64,000 nucleotides of DNA from Opitutia bacterium. GTDB lineage: Bacteria; Verrucomicrobiota; Verrucomicrobiia; Opitutales; Opitutaceae. Each line of letters opens with the position of its first letter. The stretch's first letter is position 1. Below are positions 56,596-64,000 of the stretch, piece by piece. Position numbers and translations under genes: made by a program. The notes beneath the pieces are model-generated. The model saw nothing but the letters and a program-made list of their open reading frames with translations, did not search any database and was not told where the DNA came from. The stretch spans positions 1 to 64,000 of the forward strand of contig CANJCM010000011.1 in the NCBI GenBank assembly GCA_947472765.1. The letters run 5' to 3'.

Positions 56596-56663
56596 CGCCG
56601 AGCGCCGGCGGACCGGGAATGCACGACGACAGGAAGAGGCCCGGCGGCGAGCGCCGGCCCTAC
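56596..56663. repeat. family G inverted hairpin doublet
   Basis: CGGCCGCCGAGCGCCGGCGGACC ... GGCCCGGCGGCGAGCGCCGGCCCTACA. Confidence 0.75.
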
Positions 56664-56725
56664 AGCAGAGAAATTTCAGCCGACGGGCTGGCGAATGGCG
56701 CCGTTCGGGGAACTGGGCGGACAAC

Positions 56726-56798
56726 GGGCGCGCACGAGGCGCGCCCCTACGAAAGCTGGGAACGTGATCCATCGTAGGGGCGTGGCTCGGGCACGCCC
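56726..56798. repeat. family E inverted hairpin doublet
   Basis: GGGCGCGCACGAGGCGCGCCCCTACG ... CGTAGGGGCGTGGCTCGGGCACGCCC. Confidence 0.85.
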
Positions 56799-56823
56799 GA
56801 AATTCCCATCCACCCACCCCCGC

Positions 56824-58926
56824 TTACGGCAGCGCGAAGGCCACGTACGAATCGCCGGAGCGGTTGCCTTGTTTCCCGCCGCCGCAGGCGATGACGACGA
56901 ACTGCTTGCCGTTCACCTCGTAGGTGGCGGGCGTCGCGAAACCCGCGGCGGGCAACTGCGTTTCCCACAGCAGCTCGCCGGTCGCGGTCGAGAACGCGCG
57001 GAATTTTTCATCCGTCGTCGCGGCGAGGAAGAGCACCCCGCCCGCCGTCACGACCGGGCCGCCGTAATTCTCGGTCCCAGGTGGACGCGTTTCGCCGGGA
57101 TACGGCTTCGGCGGATCACCGAGCGGCCGGCGCCAGAGATACTCACCCGTGTTGAGATCGATCGCGTTCAAGGTGCCCCACGGCGGCTTGATGCCCGGAT
57201 AGCCGTCGGGATCGAGGAAACGGTTGTAGCCGGTGATCACATACGCGCTGTTGGCCGGCGGCGTGGTGATTGAGCCGGGCTCGGGGCGCGGCGTGCCGCC
57301 TTCCAGCGGCGGCACGGTCAGGAACTGCGCGAGCGCCTCCTTGGCCGGATTCGGCAGGAAGTTGAAGGACGGCATCACACCCTTGCCAGTGCGGAGCAGC
57401 GCGACGATGTCATCGGCTTTGAGCCTGGAGCCCACGTTGACGAGGCTCGGAATGTTGGCCGAGGGATTGCCCTCCATCTTCGGACCATGGCAGGAAAGGC
57501 AGAGCTGGGCGTATTGCTGGCTCGCGCCGCTGGCGAAGAGCGCAGTCGGGACGAGGGTGAACGTGTAAGGCAGCTCGCTGCTGTTCACATAGAGAATGCC
57601 CTTCGGATCCACGGCCGGCCCGCCCCATTCGCCGCCACCGTCGGTGCCCGGCATCATGATCGCGCCGCGCAAACTCGGCGGCGCAAACGGCGCACTCGGA
57701 TCGAGCTCAGCCAGCCGCTTCAGCACGTACTCGCGGGCGGCCGGCGTGCGGTCGGTGGCCTCAGCGGCGGTGAACCGCTGGCGCGTGAACGGCGCGGGTT
57801 TCAACGGGAACGGCTGCGTCGGCCAGCTGACTTCGCCGGGCACGGTCGACTGCGGCACGGGCTCCTCGCGCCAGGGGAAGAGCGATTCGCCGGTCTCGCG
57901 GTTGAAGACCCAGACGTGGCCGGACTTCAACGTCTGCGCCACGGCGGGAATCTTCTTTCCGTCGCGTGTGACTTCGCAGAGCACGGGCGGCGCCGGGGGA
58001 TCGCGATCCCAGAGATCATGGTGCACGAACTGGAAGTGCCACTTGAGTTCGCCGGTGGCCGCGTCGAGGGCCAGCAAGCAGTTCGAGTAGAGATTCTGGC
58101 CGGCGCGGTCGGCTCCGTAGAAATCGTAGGACGCGGAACCCGTCGGCATGAACGCGAGGCCTCGCGCCTGATCGATCACGAGGCCCGGCCAGTTGTTGGC
58201 GCCGCCCACCTTTTCCCAGGAATCCTTCGGCCAGGTGTCATGGCCCTTCTCGCCGGGGAAAGGAATCGTGTGAAAAATCCAGCGCCGCTTGCCGGTGCGA
58301 ACATCGAACGCCCGGATGTGTCCCGCCGCCGCCGGTGCCGGACCTTCGCCCACGCGAATCGGCATGATGATCAGATCGCGATAGATGGCACCAGGGGTGT
58401 TACTGACGAGGTAGAGTCCGGTGACATCGCGATCGAGTCCCTCCGCGAGATCGATGCGGCCCTCGACGCCGAACGTCGGAATCGGCCGGCCGGTCTCCGG
58501 GTTGATCGCATAGAGGAAGCGGCCCGCGCAGTACATGAGCTGCCGTTCCTTCCCGTCCTGCCACATGGTCAGGCCGCGGTTGAGTCCACCGCGCGCATCG
58601 TTCGGCTCGAAATGCCACTTCTCGGTGCCGGTCGCGGCGTCGACGGCGAAGAGGTTCAGCGTCGGCGACGTGCCGTAGAGAATGCCGTCGATCACGAGCG
58701 GGTTACACTGGATCTGCGAGCGGTTGTTCTCGGCCGTGCCGCCACTGCGGTACTCCCAGGCCTTTTTCAGGCCGGCGACGTTTTTGGCATCGATGCCCTT
58801 GAGCGTGGAGTAATGCGTCGCACCGGCGTCGCCCAGGTAGGCGTCCCAATTGCGATCGGCAGCGGAGAGCGAAACGGCGGCGGCAAGCAGGGTCGCGCCC
58901 GCGAGAAAACGAAGACGTGGGTTCAT
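56824..58926 (-). CDS. PQQ-dependent dehydrogenase with cytochrome c motif (secreted)
   Basis: Beta-propeller quinoprotein repeats; heme motif CLSCH; signal peptide. Confidence 0.9.
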   Translation of the reverse strand: MNPRLRFLAGATLLAAAVSLSAADRNWDAYLGDAGATHYSTLKGIDAKNVAGLKKAWEYRSGGTAENNRSQIQCNPLVIDGILYGTSPTLNLFAVDAATGTEKWHFEPNDARGGLNRGLTMWQDGKERQLMYCAGRFLYAINPETGRPIPTFGVEGRIDLAEGLDRDVTGLYLVSNTPGAIYRDLIIMPIRVGEGPAPAAAGHIRAFDVRTGKRRWIFHTIPFPGEKGHDTWPKDSWEKVGGANNWPGLVIDQARGLAFMPTGSASYDFYGADRAGQNLYSNCLLALDAATGELKWHFQFVHHDLWDRDPPAPPVLCEVTRDGKKIPAVAQTLKSGHVWVFNRETGESLFPWREEPVPQSTVPGEVSWPTQPFPLKPAPFTRQRFTAAEATDRTPAAREYVLKRLAELDPSAPFAPPSLRGAIMMPGTDGGGEWGGPAVDPKGILYVNSSELPYTFTLVPTALFASGASQQYAQLCLSCHGPKMEGNPSANIPSLVNVGSRLKADDIVALLRTGKGVMPSFNFLPNPAKEALAQFLTVPPLEGGTPRPEPGSITTPPANSAYVITGYNRFLDPDGYPGIKPPWGTLNAIDLNTGEYLWRRPLGDPPKPYPGETRPPGTENYGGPVVTAGGVLFLAATTDEKFRAFSTATGELLWETQLPAAGFATPATYEVNGKQFVVIACGGGKQGNRSGDSYVAFALP

Positions 58927-59001
58927 GGGGGGGGGCCTGCATGTAGAGGCGATTGTCGCGGGCAAACGAGCCGAATGTGGGGAGGCGTAATGCAGTCGGC
59001 G

Positions 59002-59166
59002 CCGACACACTCCGGCGCTATGCGCAACCCTCTCGAACCGGAACGATGCAGTGGAACGAAATCGGCGGGTGTGGGCACCCGCCCTCCATGGTAGGCGGAT
59101 CGTTCAGACTTCCGTTCGCTCTCCTCTCAAAGAGCACTCCATGGAGGGACGGTGCCCCCACCGTCC
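59002..59166. repeat. family F long element
   Basis: Near copy of 20754-20916 and 30702-30865. Confidence 0.85.
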
Positions 59167-59540
59167 AGGGCGGCATTTCGTCGAGCTGAACGTTCACCAA
59201 TCAGTATAGGGCTGCCGCCCTTCGACTGGCTCAGGGCCCCCGATTCCCTCCGTTTGGCCGTGAGCCTGCCGAACCGGCTCGTCGGCAGCCCACGGGTCTC
59301 ATTCGCGAAGCGGCCCGGCGGCGAGCGCCGGCCCTATATTTGAGTGCATTGTTCCGGCTCAAGAGGGGACCTTTTGATCAGCGGCATCGAGAGATTCCTG
59401 CTCGCCGACGGGTGAGGGCACCGGCCCTCCATTGATTTCTTTTCTCCATCCCGGCTCCGCGCTTGCCCGAAATCGGCGCGACCATTAACGCAATCTCCGA
59501 TGATTACCCCTACCCCGGTGCGTGACGCTGCGTTCGCCGC

Positions 59541-60827
59541 ATGAGCGCACCCTCCCGCTCCTCAATTCGGATGGTGGCTCTGGCGAGTTTCGTCGGGACG
59601 ACGATCGAGTGGTACGATTTCTTCCTCTATGGCACGGCGGCGGCGCTGGTCTTCAACAAGCTGTTCTTCCCGACCTTCGATCCGATCGCGGGCACGCTCG
59701 CCTCGTTCGGCACGTATGCGGTCGGGTTCATCGCCCGGCCGTTCGGCGGCGTGATTATCGGGCACTACGGCGACAAAATCGGCCGCAAATCGATGCTCGT
59801 GCTGACGCTGCTCATCATGGGGGTCGCGACGTTTCTCATCGGGCTGCTGCCCACGTATGCGACGCTCGGTCCCTGGGCGGCTGGACTCCTCGTGCTGTTG
59901 CGGCTGGTGCAGGGCTTCGGCGTCGGTGGCGAATGGGGCGGCGCGGTGCTGATGGCGGTCGAACATGCACCGCCGCACCGGCGCGGGTTCTACGGAAGCT
60001 GGCCGCAGATGGGCGTGCCGGCGGGGTTGCTGCTCTCGACCTTCGTCTTTGCCGCATTCTCGCGGCTGCCCGAGGATCAGTTTCTCGCGTGGGGCTGGCG
60101 CGTCCCTTTCCTCGTCAGCATTTTTCTCGTCGGGCTCGGACTGCTGATCCGGATGCGGATCCTCGAGACGCCGGCTTTCGCCAAGATGAAGGAGAAGCGC
60201 GTCGAGGCGATGATGCCGATCGTGGAGGTGCTGAAAAAATATCCGCGGCAGGTGCTGCTCGCCGCCGGCGCCCGTGTGGCGGAGAACGGCGGCTTCTATA
60301 TCTTCAGCGTGTTCACGCTCCTCTACGCCACGCAGCATGCGAAGGTGGAGCGCAGCGTGGCGCTCACCGGCGTGATGATCGCGTCGGCCTTCGATTTCGT
60401 GGCAATTCCGTTCTACGGCCACCTCTCGGATCGGATTGGGCGGCGGCCGGTGTACATCTTCGGCGCGGTCATGACGGGGGTGCTCGCCTACCCGCTTTTC
60501 TGGCTGATCGACACGGGGTCGACGCCGCTGGTCTGGCTCGGGCTGGTGCTCGTGTTCACCTTCGCCCACGCGCCGATGTACGGACCGCAGGCGGCGTTTC
60601 TCTCCGAACTCTTCGGCACCCGCGTGCGCTACAGCGGCGCCTCCCTCGGGGCGCAACTGGCCTCGATTGTGGCCGGTGGCCTTTCGCCGTTCATCGCCAC
60701 GGCCTTGATGCCCAAGTACGGCCGCGCGGGACTCTCAGTCTATCTCGCCGTGATGGGATTGATCACGGTCTTCGCCGTCCTCGCCGCCGCGGAAACCGCG
60801 CGGAAGGACATTCACGAGGACGCGTGA
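59541..60827 (+). CDS. MFS transporter (metabolite:H+ symporter type)
   Basis: FVGTTIEWYDFFLYGTAAALVFNKLFFP; GHYGDKIGRKSMLVLTL; RLVQGFGVGGEWGGA. Confidence 0.93.
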   Translation: MSAPSRSSIRMVALASFVGTTIEWYDFFLYGTAAALVFNKLFFPTFDPIAGTLASFGTYAVGFIARPFGGVIIGHYGDKIGRKSMLVLTLLIMGVATFLIGLLPTYATLGPWAAGLLVLLRLVQGFGVGGEWGGAVLMAVEHAPPHRRGFYGSWPQMGVPAGLLLSTFVFAAFSRLPEDQFLAWGWRVPFLVSIFLVGLGLLIRMRILETPAFAKMKEKRVEAMMPIVEVLKKYPRQVLLAAGARVAENGGFYIFSVFTLLYATQHAKVERSVALTGVMIASAFDFVAIPFYGHLSDRIGRRPVYIFGAVMTGVLAYPLFWLIDTGSTPLVWLGLVLVFTFAHAPMYGPQAAFLSELFGTRVRYSGASLGAQLASIVAGGLSPFIATALMPKYGRAGLSVYLAVMGLITVFAVLAAAETARKDIHEDA

Positions 60828-60862
60828 GATTTTGGATTTTGGATTCTCGATTTTCGATTTTC
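60828..60862. repeat. heptamer array starting the base after the MFS stop codon
   Basis: GATTTTG GATTTTG GATTCTC GATTTTC GATTTTC. Confidence 0.9.
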
Positions 60863-60919
60863 GATCCGGCCGGCGCGGGGTGGACTGAGCCGGAGGCGGC
60901 GAGCGGAGCGATCCAAACC

Positions 60920-60984
60920 GGGCGCGCACGAGGCACGCCCCTACAACGATAACACTTTCGTAGGGGCGCGCCTCGGGCGCGCCC
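60920..60984. repeat. family E inverted hairpin doublet
   Basis: GGGCGCGCACGAGGCACGCCCCTAC ... GTAGGGGCGCGCCTCGGGCGCGCCC. Confidence 0.85.
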
Positions 60985-61055
60985 GGCTCGGCGCCCGGTA
61001 TTCGGACAATGGAAATGGCCGGTGGTGACACCAGCCCTCCATCAACGGAGCGCCG

Positions 61056-62354
61056 TCACTGCGCTTCCTGGACGCGGATCCGGCGGTACTCCATCTGCCC
61101 GTGATCGCTTTCGAGGCCGATGGGACCCGAGGTGGGGATGGGCATCGCGTCGATCAAGACCTCTCCGTTGCAGGTGCAGTGGGCGAGGCCGCCCTTCACC
61201 GTGATCACGATCTCGTTCCAATCCAGCGGGCGATACCGCTTCAGATTCATGTACGGCCCGGCGATGAGGAAGTCGCGACACTGGAGCTGCGGCCCGCGCA
61301 CATAGATGCCGCTGTCGGCGTTTGGACTGGCGCGAAATTCGAGCTTCAGCGTGAAGTCCTTCGCGAAGACGCGCTCGGTCACGACGCGCTTGAAGACGCG
61401 GACCACGCGGGCCGGGGTCACGACGAGCCGGCCGTTGCGCACCACGAAGCGCCCGTCGCTTGTGTCGGTCTTGCCGCCAAGCGCGGGAGTCTCGGAGTAC
61501 GTCCAGCCCGTGAAGTCGCGGCCGTTGAACAGACTCGTGAAGCCCGGCTCGGGCGTGAAGTCATCGGGCCATGACGGCACGAGACCATTGGCCTCGAGGG
61601 CCGGCCGCAGCGCCCGCTCCCAGCGCGCGTAGCCGATGCCGTTCGGATGCAGCAGATCGGGAAACTCGTCGGCGTTCGCGTCGCCGAACGTGTTTGCGAA
61701 GAGCGCGTAGGTGTCGACGACCGTGACCTGCGGCTCATTCGCGAGCCCGGCGAGGTAGAGCTGGTTGAGCGCACGAATCTTCGAGGCCGGCCGCTTCTTC
61801 GTGGCCGAGCTGGGAAACACGTTGCACAGGATCACCGGCATCGTGGGGTTGTGCTGCTTCAGCGCGGCAATGATGAGCCCCAGGTTTGCCGCCACCGTCG
61901 CGGGCTCGGCCTGCTCCTCGAGATCGTTGGTGCCGATGAGCAGCACGACGCCCTTCGGTTTCAGGCTGAGCACGTCCTCCTGCAACCGGATCAAAACGCC
62001 GCGGGTCGTATCGCCGCTGATGCCGCGGTTCGCGACCTTCACGCCGGGATACATCCCGCCGATGTTGTCGGTCCAGCCCTGCGTGATGGAGTCGCCGAGG
62101 AAGACGAGCGCGCCCTGGTCCTGCGTCACCCGCGCCGCCCAGTTGGTCCGCCGCTCGAGCCACAGTTTCTGGAACCACTCGTAGCGGCGAACGGGGCCGG
62201 CGCCGGGCAGGCCGTCGTCGGTCGCGGGGATGGCCAGGGGACTCGCCACGGCCGCGGCCGGGGCCGCCGCAACCGGTTCGGCCGCACGGAGCAACCCGGA
62301 CAGGGCCAGCGGAACAACCAGCGCGGCGAGGAGGAAACAGGGGGGTAGTTTCAT
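61056..62354 (-). CDS. GDSL-type esterase fused to a DUF1080 domain (secreted)
   Basis: VFLGDSITQGW, GISGDTTRGVLIRL, LLIGTNDL, LHPNGIGYARW; DUF1080-like SLFNGRDFTGWTYSE. Confidence 0.9.
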   Translation of the reverse strand: MKLPPCFLLAALVVPLALSGLLRAAEPVAAAPAAAVASPLAIPATDDGLPGAGPVRRYEWFQKLWLERRTNWAARVTQDQGALVFLGDSITQGWTDNIGGMYPGVKVANRGISGDTTRGVLIRLQEDVLSLKPKGVVLLIGTNDLEEQAEPATVAANLGLIIAALKQHNPTMPVILCNVFPSSATKKRPASKIRALNQLYLAGLANEPQVTVVDTYALFANTFGDANADEFPDLLHPNGIGYARWERALRPALEANGLVPSWPDDFTPEPGFTSLFNGRDFTGWTYSETPALGGKTDTSDGRFVVRNGRLVVTPARVVRVFKRVVTERVFAKDFTLKLEFRASPNADSGIYVRGPQLQCRDFLIAGPYMNLKRYRPLDWNEIVITVKGGLAHCTCNGEVLIDAMPIPTSGPIGLESDHGQMEYRRIRVQEAQ

Positions 62355-62427
62355 GGCAAAGAGAGAGGACGGGCAGTGCATCCGCAACGCCGGCCGATTT
62401 ACAGGCTGAAACCGCGGGGTCGCGGCC

Positions 62428-63066
62428 TCAATCGCCGACGAGTCCGGCCTCGATGCACCAGCGCGTCAGGCTGGCCACCTTGTGGAGGCCGACCTTCTGC
62501 ATGATGTTTTCGCGGTGCTTCTCGACGGTGCGCAGGCTGAGGTTCAGGCGCATGGCGATCTCCTTGGACATCTTCGCGCTCGCCACCAGTCGCGCGATTT
62601 CCTCCTCGCGCCGGGTGAGGGGCGCCGAGAGGGCGCGCACCTGGCCGGGAACGAACTTTGCCGTTTTGGCCTGAACATGACTTGCGAAAAACATCCCGCC
62701 GTTTCGCACCGTCTCGATCGCCTTCAGCACGTATTCGATGGGCTCGTTTTTGTCGACGTACCCATTCACCCCGAGGGCGATGAGCTCGGCCGGGAGCTGC
62801 GCGCTGGGATGCGCGGTGATGATGAGAATGATGACCTCCGGCCGCGACCGGCGCAGCTCGCGGACGATCTCCATGCCGTTGAGATCGGGCAGCACGAGAT
62901 CCACGACGACCAGATCGATCTCGTGGTGCAGACAGTATTGGAGGGCGGGCTTGCCGAGTTCGAAGGCCGCCGCGACCTGAAGATCGCGCGCCTGCCGCAG
63001 CGTGGAAAGCACGAGCTGACGAAACATCGTTTCGTCTTCGACGATGACCGTGCGAAGTTTGCGCAT
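62428..63066 (-). CDS. response regulator, LuxR/NarL family
   Basis: Receiver domain with LVVVDLVLPDLNGMEIV; LuxR HTH LTRREEEIARLVASAKMSKEIAMRLNLSLRTVEKHRENIMQKVG. Confidence 0.93.
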   Translation of the reverse strand: MRKLRTVIVEDETMFRQLVLSTLRQARDLQVAAAFELGKPALQYCLHHEIDLVVVDLVLPDLNGMEIVRELRRSRPEVIILIITAHPSAQLPAELIALGVNGYVDKNEPIEYVLKAIETVRNGGMFFASHVQAKTAKFVPGQVRALSAPLTRREEEIARLVASAKMSKEIAMRLNLSLRTVEKHRENIMQKVGLHKVASLTRWCIEAGLVGD

Positions 63067-63272
63067 GCTGGAACGCGGCGATTGGAGAACAGGACGCGTC
63101 GAGGGGTCGGACGCGGGAGGGACGGGCGGAAAATTCGGCTACGCCCCGCTACGGGGCAATGAGATTCCGGCACAGTGACGGCCCAGTCCGACGCACGGCT
63201 GCGAGACCCTGAAACTTGCCCGCGACGGGGCGGCCACCCAGCGTCCGGGCTGATGCCGCCAGCCCGCCTGAG

Positions 63273-64000
63273 ATGAACCCGACCGCCGACCACCATCCCT
63301 TCGCGCACCACACGCGCGGCGTGGCCCTCATGCTGCTCTCGACGGCGTTTTTCACGGCGAACGTGCTGCTCATCCGCGCCCTCGGCCAGCTGCAGCACGT
63401 CAACGTCTGGCTCATCACCTGCGTGCGCTTCGGCGTCGGCCTGACGCTCGTCGCGACCGTCTACCGGCGCGAGTTTCAACCCCTGAACCTTTTTCGCAGT
63501 CGCAAGCTGGCCCAGCGCGGGATCATCGGCGGCGCGACCGTGTATGTGTTCTACAGCACGATCGTGGTCCTCGGAGCCGGCCGGGCCACGTTCATCAACA
63601 ACACCTATGTCATCTTCGCGGCGCTGATGGCGGTCGTGATGGTGGGGGAACGTTACCGCCCCAGCCTTGGCGTCGGCAGCGCCGCTGCACTCGGCGGCCT
63701 CGCGTTGCTGACCAACGCCTTTGCCGGCGGCGTGCACGCGGGCCCCTATGATTTTCTGGCCGTGGCGGGAGCGCTGGGCTCGGCCTACGTCGTCGTGACG
63801 ATCCGCCAGCTCCACGCCACGGAACACACGGCGACCATCTTTGCGGCGCAATGCGTCTATGGCCTGCTCGTCTGCGGGGTGCCCGCGATGCTTCATCCGG
63901 AGCCCGTCAGTCTCGGGGCGTGGGGCGTGATGGTGCTGGCGGGCACGTTTGCGGCGGCCGGACAAATCTCGATGACCCGCGCCTTTCGCGATCTGCCCGT
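63273..64000 (+). CDS. EamA/DMT-family transporter, truncated by the window end
   Basis: My translation (MNPTADHHPFAHHTRGVALMLLSTAFFTANVLLIRALGQLQHVNVWLITCVRFGVGL...) is multi-TM and open to the window edge; absent from the ORF track because no stop is reached. Confidence 0.85.
   Translation, partial: MNPTADHHPFAHHTRGVALMLLSTAFFTANVLLIRALGQLQHVNVWLITCVRFGVGLTLVATVYRREFQPLNLFRSRKLAQRGIIGGATVYVFYSTIVVLGAGRATFINNTYVIFAALMAVVMVGERYRPSLGVGSAAALGGLALLTNAFAGGVHAGPYDFLAVAGALGSAYVVVTIRQLHATEHTATIFAAQCVYGLLVCGVPAMLHPEPVSLGAWGVMVLAGTFAAAGQISMTRAFRDLP

Overview
This is a 64 kb high-GC bacterial chromosomal window. Its style (Opitutaceae/Verrucomicrobiota-like) is my inference. It carries about 45 supportable CDSs, mostly housekeeping or metabolic: a VapBC toxin-antitoxin pair, LutABC plus RhaB and a fused rhamnulose-1-P aldolase/dehydrogenase, PanC, DapL, an Mla-type lipid transport operon, RecD2, M3/M16/M20 peptidases, an ECF sigma factor with an EF-hand protein, Hsp33, TcdA, a PQQ dehydrogenase and several transporters. 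I saw no rRNA, tRNA, CRISPR array, prophage or transposase. The unusual part is the DNA between, and in places inside, the genes. (1) At least five families of REPIN-like inverted hairpin doublets occur. Within a doublet the two hairpins share a consensus but differ by compensatory stem changes. One family is packaged in a composite element of exactly 152 bp, present four times. (2) More than 25 degenerate tandem arrays share a strict 7-nt period but use unrelated heptamer words, usually abutting start or stop codons. (3) Arrays of three CAC-headed boxes at 8-11 nt spacing use interchangeable words. Some repeats lie in frame inside conserved genes (recD2 twice, an M16 peptidase once), and others supply the stop codons and C-terminal residues of genes (rhaB, pepF, lysR, ECF sigma, M20). 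The most interesting protein is a predicted SLOG-domain plus 4-TM (SLATT-like) protein at 43802-45304. The CDS list is homology by eye only; no searches were run.
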